Source of the DNA: Streptomyces sp. I05A-00742
Lineage (GTDB): Bacteria; Actinomycetota; Actinomycetes; Streptomycetales; Streptomycetaceae
Length of the DNA stretch: 64,000 nt
Direction: 5' to 3'
Assembly: GCF_013055795.1 (NCBI RefSeq)
Contig: NZ_JABETO010000020.1
Span: 44,715 to 108,714, forward strand
The position numbers were made by a program, and so were the translations under genes. The notes below the pieces were generated by a model. It searched no databases. It was given only the letters and a program-made list of their open reading frames with translations, and was not told the origin of the DNA. This document shows, piece by piece, positions 49,977 to 59,894 of the stretch (its first letter is position 1; each line of letters starts with the position of its first letter).

Positions 49977-50591
49977 TCACGCCTCGGCCGCGACCCGCAG
50001 GCCGAAGCCGATGAGCACGACGCCGGTCACACGGTCCAGCGCACGGCGGACACGCGGCCGCTCGAACACCGACCGGGCGCGCGAGACGACGTACACGTAG
50101 GCGCCGAGCCAGGACAGCGTCAACGCCGCGTGCAGCAGGACGAGCAGGCCCATGCCCTCCGCCGTGGAGAGGCCGTCCGGCGCCAGGGTCGGGAGCACCC
50201 CGGTGTAGAACACGGCGATCTTCGGGTTGAGCATGTTCGCCACCAGGCCGCTCACGAACGCCCCTCCGGACCCCCGGGCCTCCGCCACGGCAGGCTCGGG
50301 CGCCGCGCGCCGGCTCTGCCACAGCGCCTGCGCACCGAGGAAGGCCAGGTAGCCCGCCCCGAGGAGCTTGACGACGAGGTACGCCTCCGCCGACGCCGCG
50401 AGGACCGCCGCCAGTCCGACCACCGTGAACACGCCCCACGCCAGCAGCCCGGCGGTGATGCCGGCGGCCGTGCGCAGGGCCTCCGTCCGCCCCGAGGCGA
50501 TCGCGCGCTTGGTGACGACGGCCATGTCGGGCCCCGGCACGATGGTCAGCAGAGCGAGTACTCCGGTGGCCGTCGCCAGTTGTGTCCACAT
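49977..50591 (-). CDS. LysE/RhtB-family exporter
   Basis: A 204-residue amino-acid exporter, about six transmembrane segments. It opens WTQLATATGVLALLTIVPGP, then DMAVVTKRAIASG, with NMLNPKIAVFYTGVLPTLAP mid-protein, the family hallmark. It differs strongly from the LysE protein at 13595. A TetR fragment lies convergent to it. It has its own promoter region upstream (50592-50729), which also faces the next TetR gene's 3' end. Confidence 0.92.
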   Translation of the reverse strand: MWTQLATATGVLALLTIVPGPDMAVVTKRAIASGRTEALRTAAGITAGLLAWGVFTVVGLAAVLAASAEAYLVVKLLGAGYLAFLGAQALWQSRRAAPEPAVAEARGSGGAFVSGLVANMLNPKIAVFYTGVLPTLAPDGLSTAEGMGLLVLLHAALTLSWLGAYVYVVSRARSVFERPRVRRALDRVTGVVLIGFGLRVAAEA

Positions 50592-50729
50592 ACGTTCCGG
50601 TCCCCCCGTCCGACGCCGGGTCGGCGGAGGCGCCTCGCCGTCGTTGTCGCTGTTCCGTGCGCGGGCGGAAGCAGGAGCCCGCCCCGTGCCGATCTTACGC
50701 AGGGACCCGACGGGCCCGGTTCGGACCGC

Positions 50730-51341
50730 TCAGGACAGCGGTTCCCGTACGACGCCCCCGACGACCGAGTCCACGATCCGGAGGACGGCTTCGCGCTCCG
50801 GCGGTGCGCCGTCCCGGCCGGCGAAGAGCAGGTGCCCGGTACCGATCAGGGTGAGGGCGAGCGTGTCCACGTCGGCGTCCTCGGTGACGCGGCCCCGTTC
50901 CTGTTCGGCGGCGAGGTAGGAGGCGAGCATGGCGGTGGCCTCCGCCAGAACCGGGACGCCGCCCGGCCCGCCCGTCCCGCCCGTCCGGCGCAGGCGGGCG
51001 CGCAGGGTGTCGCGGGCGGTGATGAGGCCGACGATCGCCACGGCCAGCGATCCGAACAGGTCCGTCAGCGCGTCGGTGAGGTGGCCGGCGACGGTACCGG
51101 TCCCGGCGGACTCGCGCAGGGCGGTGGCCTGTTCGTCGAGCCGGGCGACGCGGTCCAGGACCAGCTCGGCGAGGAAGGCGTCGAAGTCGGCGAAGCGCCG
51201 GTGCAGCACGCCCTTGGCGCAGCCGGCCTCCGTGGTGACCGCGCGGCTGGTCAGCGCGTTCGGCCCGTCCCGGAGCAGGACGCGCTCGGCAGCGTCGAAC
51301 AACTGCTCACGCGCGTCGCGGAGGGCGATTCCTGTCGGCAC
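50730..51341 (-). CDS. TetR-family regulator (methyltransferase repressor)
   Basis: A 203-residue TetR protein. The HTH is at about 10-55: REQLFDAAERVLLRDGPNAL, then AVTTEAGCAKGVLHRRFADF. The C-terminal domain resembles TetR_C of general drug-type regulators (GVPVLAEATAMLASYLAAEQ). GTG at 51341 follows AAGGGAG. It is divergent from a methyltransferase with two strong 18-bp dyads in between, so the regulator almost certainly binds there. Confidence 0.9.
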   Translation of the reverse strand: MPTGIALRDAREQLFDAAERVLLRDGPNALTSRAVTTEAGCAKGVLHRRFADFDAFLAELVLDRVARLDEQATALRESAGTGTVAGHLTDALTDLFGSLAVAIVGLITARDTLRARLRRTGGTGGPGGVPVLAEATAMLASYLAAEQERGRVTEDADVDTLALTLIGTGHLLFAGRDGAPPEREAVLRIVDSVVGGVVREPLS

Positions 51342-51383
51342 CGTGCGTCTCCCTTGATATTGGCGGGCCCTGACCGATTGACG

Positions 51384-51422
51384 AGTGGGCGCGCGCCCAC
51401 TATTAGTGGGCACATGCCCACT
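51384..51422. promoter_or_regulatory. twin 18-bp operators, one containing the methyltransferase ATG
   Basis: AGTGGGC-GCGC-GCCCACT (51384-51401) and AGTGGGC-ACAT-GCCCACT (51405-51422) are perfect dyads with 7-bp arms, centre to centre 21 bp (two helical turns). The methyltransferase start ATG (51414-51416) lies inside the second. Binding of two dimers on one DNA face would block promoter and start together. Confidence 0.8.
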
Positions 51423-52235
51423 CTACCTCCCGAGCCCGCCCGTCCCTCCGGGAACGAGCCTCATCAACTCCAGGAAACCGCGGCGTCGTTCGGCGCCGAA
51501 GCCGAGCGCTACGACCGGACCAGGCCCCGCTACCCCGACGCCCTGGTGGACCGCGTCGTCGCCGGCAGTCCCGGCCCCGACCTCCTCGACGTCGGCGTCG
51601 GCACCGGCATCGCCGCCCGGCAGTTCCGGGCGGCCGGCTGCCGGGTCCTCGGGGTCGACGTCGACGCGCGGATGGCCGGCCTGGCACGGCGCGACGGCAT
51701 CGACGTCGAGGTGGCGGCCTTCGAGACCTGGGACCCCGCCGGTCGCGCCTTCGACACGGTCGTCGCCGGCCAGACCTGGCACTGGGTCGACCCGGCCGCC
51801 GGCCCGGAGAGGGCGGCCCGTGTACTGCGGCCCGGCGGCCGGCTGGCGGTCTTCTGGAACGTCTTCCAGCCCCCGTCCGGCCTGGGGGAAGCCTTCTCCG
51901 CGGTCTACCGCCGCGTGCTGCCCGACGTCCCGGTGCCCAACCCCGTACCCGGCCTCGACGGCTACGCCCCGATCCTCGCCGGAGCCGCCGACGGGATGCG
52001 GCGGACGGGCGCGTTCGACGCCCCGGAGCAGTGGCGATTCGACTGGGAGCGGCCGTTCACCCGCGACGAATGGCTGGACCAGGTACCGACGTTCGGTGGC
52101 CACAGCCGGCTCCCGGCGAACGCCCTGGACGAACTGCTGGCGGGCCTCGGCGCCGCCGTCGACGCGGTCGGCGGCCGCTTCACCATGCGCTACACCACCG
52201 TCGCGGTAACCGCGAAGCGCGTGGCCGCCGCCTGA
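51414..52235 (+). CDS. class I SAM-dependent methyltransferase
   Basis: A 273-residue Methyltransf_11-type enzyme: FGAEAERYDRTRPRYPDALV, motif I DLLDVGVGTGIAARQFRAAG, acidic loop GVDVDARMAGLARR, FDTVVAGQTWHWVDPAAGPE and RVLRPGGRLAVFWNVFQPPS. The substrate is unknown. The ATG is inside an operator and there is no Shine-Dalgarno, so the mRNA is probably leaderless. It is tightly repressed by the divergent TetR. A strong terminator follows at 52260. Confidence 0.92.
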   Translation: MPTLPPEPARPSGNEPHQLQETAASFGAEAERYDRTRPRYPDALVDRVVAGSPGPDLLDVGVGTGIAARQFRAAGCRVLGVDVDARMAGLARRDGIDVEVAAFETWDPAGRAFDTVVAGQTWHWVDPAAGPERAARVLRPGGRLAVFWNVFQPPSGLGEAFSAVYRRVLPDVPVPNPVPGLDGYAPILAGAADGMRRTGAFDAPEQWRFDWERPFTRDEWLDQVPTFGGHSRLPANALDELLAGLGAAVDAVGGRFTMRYTTVAVTAKRVAAA

Positions 52236-52259
52236 CCTGTCCGCGCCCCGCCCACGCCG

Positions 52260-52283
52260 GGTGGGCCCCCGGCGGGGCCCACC
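52260..52283. terminator. bidirectional terminator
   Basis: GGTGGGCCCC (52260-52269) pairs perfectly with GGGGCCCACC (52274-52283) around CGGC. It lies between the convergent methyltransferase and glutathione peroxidase genes. Confidence 0.8.
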
Positions 52284-52296
52284 GGTACGTCGCGTA

Positions 52297-52785
52297 TCAG
52301 GCCGGCAGGACCCCCTCCAGAGCGGCGACGACCTCGGGCGCGTCGGGCTCCGTCTGCGGCGCGAAACGGGCGGCGACCGTGCCGTCCGGGGCGACCAGGA
52401 ACTTCTCGAAGTTCCAGCGGATGTCCCCGGTGTACCCCTCGGCGTCCGGGACCGTCACCAGCCCGGCGTACAACGGGTGCCGGCCCTCGCCGTTGACATC
52501 CGTCTTCTCGGTCAGTGGGAACGTGACCCCATACGTGGCCGAGCAGAACGTCGCGATCTCCTCCGCCGTGCCGGGCTCCTGGCCCATGAACTGGTTGCAC
52601 GGCACACCCAGCACGGTGAAGCCGCGCCCGGCGTAGGCCGCGTGGAGCTTCTCAAGTGCCGCGTACTGCGGGGTCAGACCGCACTTGGAAGCGACGTTGA
52701 CGACCAGGACGGCCTTGCCGCGGTACTGCGCGAGGTCCGCCGGGCCGCCGGTGAGGGCGCCGATCTGCACGTCGTGGAGGGACAT
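52297..52785 (-). CDS. glutathione peroxidase family (thioredoxin-dependent)
   Basis: A 162-residue thiol peroxidase. The catalytic Cys (not Sec) is in VLVVNVASKCGLTPQYAALE. The conserved GVPCNQFMGQEPGTAEEIATF and RWNFEKFLVAPDGTVAARFA carry the resolving Cys and the catalytic Gln/Trp/Asn. As streptomycetes use mycothiol rather than glutathione, the electron donor is probably thioredoxin. The ATG follows AAGGAG. Confidence 0.94.
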   Translation of the reverse strand: MSLHDVQIGALTGGPADLAQYRGKAVLVVNVASKCGLTPQYAALEKLHAAYAGRGFTVLGVPCNQFMGQEPGTAEEIATFCSATYGVTFPLTEKTDVNGEGRHPLYAGLVTVPDAEGYTGDIRWNFEKFLVAPDGTVAARFAPQTEPDAPEVVAALEGVLPA

Positions 52786-52999
52786 GGTGCTCCTTCGTCG
52801 TCGATGTCGTCGTCGATGTCATGTCGATGACCGGGTGTCGCCCGGCGATCAGGTCAAGTGTGCCCGGGGGCGCGCGGAGGCCCGTGCCCGGGCGCGGGAT
52901 TCGGGGCCGGTCCGTATCGCCTCCGTATCGCCTCCGTATCGCCGTGATCCGGCCTCGGCTCCGGTATGAGGTCCGATATGAGGCCCAAGCCGGTGGTTC

Positions 53000-53854
53000 T
53001 CAGCCCTTGAGGGCGGCGAGGCGGGCGAACTCCCACGGGTCGTGTGCGCTGAAGACCGTGACCTCGTCCGCGTGGTCGCGGTGCAGGACGCGCAGCCGGT
53101 CGCGGGTCACGAGGCGAGCCGCCTCATCGGTCTGTGCTCCGTGCTGGACCGGTTCGAGGGCGGGGTGGGAAAGGGGCGGGGTCCGTTCGAGCTCGCCGTG
53201 GAACATGTACGCGTCGCCCGCGTGCAACAGCCACCGTCCCCCGTCGTCGCGCACGGCGACGCCCGCGTGCCCCGCCGAGTGGCCGGGCAGCGGCACCAGC
53301 AGCAGCTCGCCCGCCACCCCCTGCGGCCGCGCCGCGTCCGGGAAGCCGAACCACTCGGTGCGCTCCTCCACGAGTGCGGGTGTCAGCCGTGGGCCGTGCG
53401 CCCGGTGTGCCGGCATGAAGCGGTCGAGGCTGTGCCGGTGGTGTGGTGCCGTCGGGTCGGTGACGGCCCGGTACTCGTCGGGGTGCAGGTGCACCCGCGC
53501 GTGAGGGAAGTCCGGCAGGCCTCCCGTGTGATCGCGGTGCAGGTGGGTGAGCACGATGTGCCGCACGTCCCGTGCCTCGTACCCGAGGCGGACGATCTGG
53601 CGCAGCGCGCTCTCCCCGAGGTCCAGCGCGGGCTGGGCGTAGGCGACCCAGTCCGCTCCCAGCGACCGGTCGGGATGCCGCAGATCGGCGGTGCCGATGC
53701 CGGTGTCGACCAGGATCAGTCCGTCCGAGTCCGTCTCGATGAGCAGGCAATGGCAGACGGCGGCCAGTTCGCGGTTCATGGCGCCTGCCCTGGAATGTCC
53801 GTCGAGGGGCGGAATCTTCCGCAGGGAGCCGCAGTTGAGGTGGTGGATACGCAT
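53000..53854 (-). CDS. metallo-beta-lactamase-fold hydrolase
   Basis: A 284-residue MBL-fold enzyme. Metal ligands are visible in IVLTHLHRDHTGGLPDF (HxHxDH), LPGHSAGHAGVAV, the bridging Asp in LLHAGDAYMF and a final His in VFSAHDPWEF. The lactonase/quorum-quenching AiiA group has the same HxHxDH pattern, but the substrate is unassigned. The ATG at 53854 gives MRIHHLNCGSLR. It is divergent from an HxlR-type regulator 62 bases away. Confidence 0.9.
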   Translation of the reverse strand: MRIHHLNCGSLRKIPPLDGHSRAGAMNRELAAVCHCLLIETDSDGLILVDTGIGTADLRHPDRSLGADWVAYAQPALDLGESALRQIVRLGYEARDVRHIVLTHLHRDHTGGLPDFPHARVHLHPDEYRAVTDPTAPHHRHSLDRFMPAHRAHGPRLTPALVEERTEWFGFPDAARPQGVAGELLLVPLPGHSAGHAGVAVRDDGGRWLLHAGDAYMFHGELERTPPLSHPALEPVQHGAQTDEAARLVTRDRLRVLHRDHADEVTVFSAHDPWEFARLAALKG

Positions 53855-53916
53855 AAGGTCCCCTGGGGCAGGCGAAGCGGGCGGGTTGTCCGCGACAGAA
53901 GTTAGGAGGGGCCTTC

Positions 53917-54321
53917 GTGACTCACCAAACGGTTGGACACGCACCGGCGGATGACCAGGACGGCCCTCTGGCGCACTGTCCGGACAGCGCCCTCGTCCCG
54001 CCGGGCAGCGAACCGCGATGCCCTGTCGACATCACCCTCGCCACGCTGGGCGGCCGATGGACGCCGCTGGTACTCCGCGAGTTCCTGCGGCGCGGTGAGG
54101 CGACGTACTCCGAGCTGTCCGCCGCCCTGCCCACCCTGTCGGACAAGGTCCTCTCGGACCGGCTGGCCCAGTTGACCGGCGCGGGCGTCATCGAGCGCCA
54201 CCGGACTCCCGGCTGGCCTCCCCGAGTCCACTACACCCTGACCGGCCGGGGCCGGGCGCTGGAGCCCGTGGTCCGCAGCATGTGGGAATGGGGCACGGCG
54301 CGACGGGACGCCCTCGGCTGA
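53917..54321 (+). CDS. HxlR-family regulator
   Basis: A 134-residue HxlR protein: CPVDITLATLGGRWTPLVLR, then FLRRGEATYSELSAALPTLS, DKVLSDRLAQLTGAGVIERH and the wing PPRVHYTLTGRGR. HxlR proteins sense reactive small molecules and often control an adjacent enzyme, here the MBL hydrolase. GTG start behind AGGAGGGG. The Cys in SEPRCPVDIT is at the position used for redox sensing in some relatives. Confidence 0.92.
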   Translation: MTHQTVGHAPADDQDGPLAHCPDSALVPPGSEPRCPVDITLATLGGRWTPLVLREFLRRGEATYSELSAALPTLSDKVLSDRLAQLTGAGVIERHRTPGWPPRVHYTLTGRGRALEPVVRSMWEWGTARRDALG

Positions 54322-54404
54322 TCACCGACGTCTCCGGTGCCTTGCCGGTCCGGCCCGGCCGGGGACGAAGACGGCGCCGGGCCCGCGGACGTGCATGACC
54401 GCGC

Positions 54405-54485
54405 CCCGAACGGCCCGGTCGGTGGGGCACGGACCGCCCGAACGGCCCGGTGGGTGGCGCACGATCCGCCCGAACTGCCCGGTAC
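54405..54485. repeat. 32-bp tandem repeat, two and a half units
   Basis: CCCGAACGGCCCGGT recurs with exact 32-base period at 54405 and 54437, and as CCCGAACTGCCCGGT at 54469. The units also share GGTGG-GCACG. It sits in a 448-base gap (54322-54769) with no intact gene. Confidence 0.8.
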
Positions 54486-54513
54486 CGCCCCGACCCCCGC
54501 GTTCACGCCCCGC

Positions 54514-54675
54514 CCGTACCGCGTCCACCACCGTCTCCCCGGCCCGGGGGCGGGCGTAGAGGACCCGGCGTCCCGCGCGGTGGGCGGTGACCAGGCCGGC
54601 GCGCGGCCGGACGAACGCGGAAGGCACCAGCAGCGGGCCGCGCCCGTCGAGCCGGCGCGGACCGCGGACGAAGCG
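54514..54675 (-). pseudogene. possible remnant of an ArsR-type regulator
   Basis: The minus strand reads GRGPLLVPSAFVRPRAGLVT, then RVLYARPRAGETVVDAVR. This resembles the LLVPSAFVWPR segment of Streptomyces ArsR/DUF5937-type regulators. No HTH, start or ribosome site is attached, and the flanks are repeats. If real it is a fragment only. Confidence 0.25.
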
Positions 54676-54769
54676 GTTCTCCGGACCCGCGCCGATTGGG
54701 CGGAACCCCACCCACGTCGGCAGCATGGAGCCCCCTCCCACCACACGGCCGTCCCGGAAGGAACCCCTC

Positions 54770-55429
54770 ATGCGAGCCCGCGCCCCCCGAGACCTGGCCG
54801 CACTGCCGTACGCACACCGCCTCCAGCCCTTCATCGGCGAGATCGAGCAGGCGGGCACCTACGAGTGCCTCCACTTCGACGGCACCGTCCTCCAGGACAC
54901 GGAGGGCGGCAGTTCCCTCTTCAGCGAGTCCGCCTTCTCCTCGGCCGCCTTCGAACGCGGCCGCTACCGGCGCTCGCGCTTCGACGACGTATGGCTCCAC
55001 ACCGTCCGTATGGTCGGCACCAACCTGGCGGAGACCACCTGGCTGGACACCGAGTGCACCGCCGGCGTCTTCGCCGGCACGGAGATCCACGGCACCGAGA
55101 TGCGCCGCGTCATCTTCCGCCAGTGCAAATTCGACTCGGTCAATCTGCGTGCCGCCACGCTCAGGGACGTCGTGTTCGTCGACTGCCTCCTCCGTGACGT
55201 GGACTTCGGCGGCGCCACTCTGACCGACCTCCGCTTCCCCGGCTCCACCCTGGACCGGGCCCGCTTCGACAAGGCCACCCTGACCAGGGTCGACCTGCGC
55301 GAGGCCACCGCCCTGGGCATCGCCTCCGGGACCGGGTCCCTGAAGGGCGCGACGATCAGTACGGCCCAGCTGTTCGACCTGGCCCCCGTCCTGGCCCAAC
55401 ACGTCGGCCTCACCGTGAAGGACGACTGA
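54770..55429 (+). CDS. pentapeptide-repeat protein
   Basis: A 219-residue cytoplasmic protein. Residues about 45-190 are built of degenerate pentapeptide repeats, A(D/N)LxX type: for example KFDSVNLRAATLRDVVFVDC and DVDFGGATLTDLRFPGSTLD, which fold into a right-handed quadrilateral beta-helix. Some family members mimic DNA and protect gyrase; nothing here identifies a target. The ATG at 54770 follows CGGAAGGA. It converges with the double-AsnC gene over a short gap containing a GACGAGGAAT direct repeat. Confidence 0.88.
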   Translation: MRARAPRDLAALPYAHRLQPFIGEIEQAGTYECLHFDGTVLQDTEGGSSLFSESAFSSAAFERGRYRRSRFDDVWLHTVRMVGTNLAETTWLDTECTAGVFAGTEIHGTEMRRVIFRQCKFDSVNLRAATLRDVVFVDCLLRDVDFGGATLTDLRFPGSTLDRARFDKATLTRVDLREATALGIASGTGSLKGATISTAQLFDLAPVLAQHVGLTVKDD

Positions 55430-55505
55430 CGGGACCGTCAGGACGGCAACGGTGGCCGTGACGAGGAATGACGAGGAATGGCGCCGTCGAGCCCCACCGC
55501 GGAGT

Positions 55506-56495
55506 TCAGGCAAGGGCGGGGGCGAGGCGTTTGACCTCGCGCAGCGTGGGGGTGGTCTCGACGCCCCGGACGCCCGGCAGTGGGCCGAGGCGCCGGTCGA
55601 TGTAGTCGTACAGGTCGGCCGGCGTGCGGAAGATGCCGCTGGCGACGAGGTTGCAGGTGCCGGTGACGGCGGCGGCGAAGGCGATCTCGGGGTGGGTGGC
55701 GAGGGCTTCCCCGACGGTGCGCAGATGAGCGGGGGCCACGTTGAGCCACAGCTTGGTGCTCATGTCGTAGCCGAGGAGCCGGGGGTCGAAGTCGACCGAG
55801 AGGCCGAGGACGCCTTCGCCGCGGAGGCGGTCGAGATGGCGCTGGACGCTGGAGGGTGAACGGCCGACCGCGGCGCCGAGTTCGGGGAGGGTGGCACGGC
55901 CGTCCCGGGCGAGTTCGGCGAACAGGACGCGGTCGGTGGCGTCCAGGCGCCGTGGGGCGGAGGCCCCGCCGGAAGCGTCCTCGGGGGCGTCGGCGGAGGC
56001 TTCGGCGAGGGCGGGCGTGTGGCGGAAGCGGGTGGCGTGCCAGGTGCTGGTGTCCCCGACGAAGATCCGCAGCATGCAGTGCGCGTCGACGGAGAGCACC
56101 TGCGGGGTGCGGGGGAGTTTCCGCAGCAGCAGGGCGTCGCGTTCGTCGGCGGTGCGGGTGTCGAGCGCGCAGGAGAGCTCGGTGCCGCCGGAGGCGAGGG
56201 CGATCCAACTGGTGTCGGGGCGCCGGGCGAGGGCGTCGGCGACGGTGCCGGCCGCGTCGGGGGTGCAGCGCAGCCGCAGCAGCCAGCGGACCAGGCCCAG
56301 GCGCGCCGGGACGGGGTGGCCGACGATGCGCAGGCCCCGTGTGCACAGCCGCTGGTAGCGGCGGGCGACGGTGTGCTCGGAGACGCCCAGGTCCCGGGCG
56401 AGCCGGCTGAAGGGGGCCCGGCCGTCGAGCTGCAGGCCCAGCAGCAGGCGCTGTTCGAGGTCGCCCAGGTTGTTGGACAGGTTGTCGGAAGCCAC
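55506..56495 (-). CDS. double-domain Lrp/AsnC regulator
   Basis: A 329-residue protein made of two tandem AsnC-type units. Unit 1 HTH is at about 12-60 (LEQRLLLGLQLDGRAPFSRL, then LGVSEHTVARRYQRL); unit 2 HTH is at about 185-235 (ATDRVLFAELARDGRATLPE, then VGRSPSSVQRHLDRLRGEGV). Each is followed by a RAM-like domain, the second complete (GTCNLVASGIFRTPADLYDY). It probably acts as a dimer mimicking a tetrameric Lrp. GTG start behind AAGGGGG. It is divergent from the DHA2 exporter, its probable target. Confidence 0.88.
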   Translation of the reverse strand: MASDNLSNNLGDLEQRLLLGLQLDGRAPFSRLARDLGVSEHTVARRYQRLCTRGLRIVGHPVPARLGLVRWLLRLRCTPDAAGTVADALARRPDTSWIALASGGTELSCALDTRTADERDALLLRKLPRTPQVLSVDAHCMLRIFVGDTSTWHATRFRHTPALAEASADAPEDASGGASAPRRLDATDRVLFAELARDGRATLPELGAAVGRSPSSVQRHLDRLRGEGVLGLSVDFDPRLLGYDMSTKLWLNVAPAHLRTVGEALATHPEIAFAAAVTGTCNLVASGIFRTPADLYDYIDRRLGPLPGVRGVETTPTLREVKRLAPALA

Positions 56496-56589
56496 CGCCG
56501 TACCCCCTTCACATGCCGGATCCTTGCGCCGGTCAGCGTACGGCTTGGGCGGTCGGAGGGCGGACGTGGAGGGTGACCGGCGTCCTGTC

Positions 56590-56611
56590 CACCTGCTTCA
56601 CACCTGCTTCA
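56590..56611 (+). repeat. 11-bp tandem repeat upstream of the DHA2 exporter
   Basis: CACCTGCTTCA occurs twice in direct succession (56590-56600 and 56601-56611), ending at the AAGGAG ribosome site of the exporter. It could be a regulator half-site pair in the divergent control region. Confidence 0.45.
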
Positions 56612-56624
56612 AGGAGTCTCTTCG

Positions 56625-58244
<1,620 letters not shown>

Positions 58245-58336
58245 TCCCCCGGCGGCGGGCTACGGGGGTTGTCCACAGCCCGAACCGGGGCCTCACCCCA
58301 TGGAGTTGAGATCACCCTCTCTCTAGCGTGAGAGGC

Positions 58337-59860
58337 ATGAATCGTGCAGCGGCCCTCGCCGCTCTCACCCTGTCCCTGACCACGGTCGCCGCCGCGACCG
58401 GCTTGACCCCGGGCGCGGCGGCGAAGACACCGGCATCCGCCACCGACGTCCTCGACCGGTTCCGCCACCAGCCGCTCCACTGGACCGCCTGCAAGGACGA
58501 CGACCTGACCCGCAAGGGCACCGAGTGCGCGACCCTCAAGGTCCCGCTGGACTACAGCGAGCCCGGCGGCCGCACCCTGGACCTCGCGATCTCCCGGATC
58601 AGGTCCGCCGACCCGGCGAAACGGCGCGGCATCCTCCAGACCAACCCCGGCGGCCCCGGCGACCGCGGCCTCGGGACCCCCGCCGACCTCCGGGCGAGGA
58701 TGACACCGGACGTCGCCGCGGCCTACGACATCATCGGCATGGACACCCGGGGCCTCGGCGCGAGCAGCCCGCTGGACTGCGGCCTGACGCGGTCGACGTG
58801 GCTGTGGTCGGTGGGCAGGGACCGGGCGGGCTTCGAAGAGAGCCTGCGGCTCGCGAAGAACGACGCCGACGCCTGCTGGAAGAAGTACCCCGATGTCCTC
58901 CCGCACATCTCCACCCGCAACATCGCCCGTGACATGGACCTGGTCCGCAGCGTCCTCGGGCAGCGGACGACCTCCTTCTTCGGGGAGTCGTACGGGACGG
59001 TCCTCGGCGCCACCTACGCGCAGATGTTCCCGGCCCGCGTCGACCGACTGGTCCTGGACAGCGCACCCGACCCCGCCAAGTACTGGATGCGGATGCAGCA
59101 GGACATGGGCCCGGCCAACGAGCGCGCCCTCGACGACTTCGCCGCCTGGGCCGCGCGGCACCACGGCACGTACCACCTGGGCGCCACACCCTCGGCCGTC
59201 CGCGCCGCCGTCGAGGGCCTGATCCGGCGGGCGGAGGCGGAGCCGATCCGGATCGCGGGCTTCCGGCTGGACGACCGCATGCTGCCGACCATCTTCTACG
59301 TGTTCGGCACGGACGAGGCCGACAACGACAAGTACGCCGTCGCCGTACGGCAGTTGCTCGACGCGGCCGACGGCAAACCCGTCGAGGCGTCCGACGAGCT
59401 CCGCCAGGTACTGACCGCGATGCTCCGGCCCCAAGGCACCGGCACCCACGTCGATCTGGGCGGCACCCTGGCCATCATCTGCGGCGACGTCACCACACCC
59501 CGCGACCCGCGGTGGTACAGGAACGCCGTCGAACGCGCCCGGCCCACCCAGCCGGTCTTCGGCCCGATGCTCAACGGCCCGATGCCCTGCGCCTTCTGGA
59601 AGGCGAACCCCCGCGAGAAGTGGACAGAGATCAGCAACAACGTCCCCGCCCTCCAGCTCCAGAACACCGGCGACACCCGCACCACCTACGAGGAGGGCCT
59701 GGCCATGCACCACAGGATGCGCGGCTCCCGCCTCGTGACCGTCCCCGTCCGCAACCACCTCGTGTACGACTCCTCGTACAGCCCCTGCGCGAAGAAGGCG
59801 GTCAACGACTACCTGCTGGACGGCACCCTGCCGCGGAAGGACGTGACCTGCGCGCGGTGA
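58337..59860 (+). CDS. secreted alpha/beta-hydrolase (tripeptidyl-aminopeptidase-like)
   Basis: A 507-residue exported hydrolase. The N-terminal signal AAALAALTLSLTTVAAATGL is followed by the mature start near AAAKTPASATD. Family signatures: oxyanion region LQTNPGGPGDRGLGTPADLR, nucleophile Ser in SFFGESYGTVLGATYAQ, VDRLVLDSAPDPAKYWM and the TAP-like C-terminal domain with LQNTGDTRTTYEEGLAMHHR and the catalytic His in VPVRNHLVYD. It cleaves peptides or esters outside the cell. ATG at 58337; CTAGCGT, seven bases before it, may be a -10 giving a leaderless mRNA. Confidence 0.9.
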   Translation: MNRAAALAALTLSLTTVAAATGLTPGAAAKTPASATDVLDRFRHQPLHWTACKDDDLTRKGTECATLKVPLDYSEPGGRTLDLAISRIRSADPAKRRGILQTNPGGPGDRGLGTPADLRARMTPDVAAAYDIIGMDTRGLGASSPLDCGLTRSTWLWSVGRDRAGFEESLRLAKNDADACWKKYPDVLPHISTRNIARDMDLVRSVLGQRTTSFFGESYGTVLGATYAQMFPARVDRLVLDSAPDPAKYWMRMQQDMGPANERALDDFAAWAARHHGTYHLGATPSAVRAAVEGLIRRAEAEPIRIAGFRLDDRMLPTIFYVFGTDEADNDKYAVAVRQLLDAADGKPVEASDELRQVLTAMLRPQGTGTHVDLGGTLAIICGDVTTPRDPRWYRNAVERARPTQPVFGPMLNGPMPCAFWKANPREKWTEISNNVPALQLQNTGDTRTTYEEGLAMHHRMRGSRLVTVPVRNHLVYDSSYSPCAKKAVNDYLLDGTLPRKDVTCAR

Positions 59861-59894
59861 GCGGAGCGGCCTCTTGGGCCGGACGAGCGGGCGT

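Noticed and set aside
48924..52235. Plus-strand open frame of more than 1100 codons
   Set aside because: Only its last 273 codons (from 51414) form a real methyltransferase and a middle segment a TetR fragment; the rest is antisense to SnoaL, LysE and TetR genes.
52297..52785. Selenocysteine glutathione peroxidase
   Set aside because: The catalytic position is a normal Cys codon with no in-frame TGA or SECIS-like element.
54405..54485. Possible CRISPR array
   Set aside because: 32-bp units abut each other with no unique spacers.
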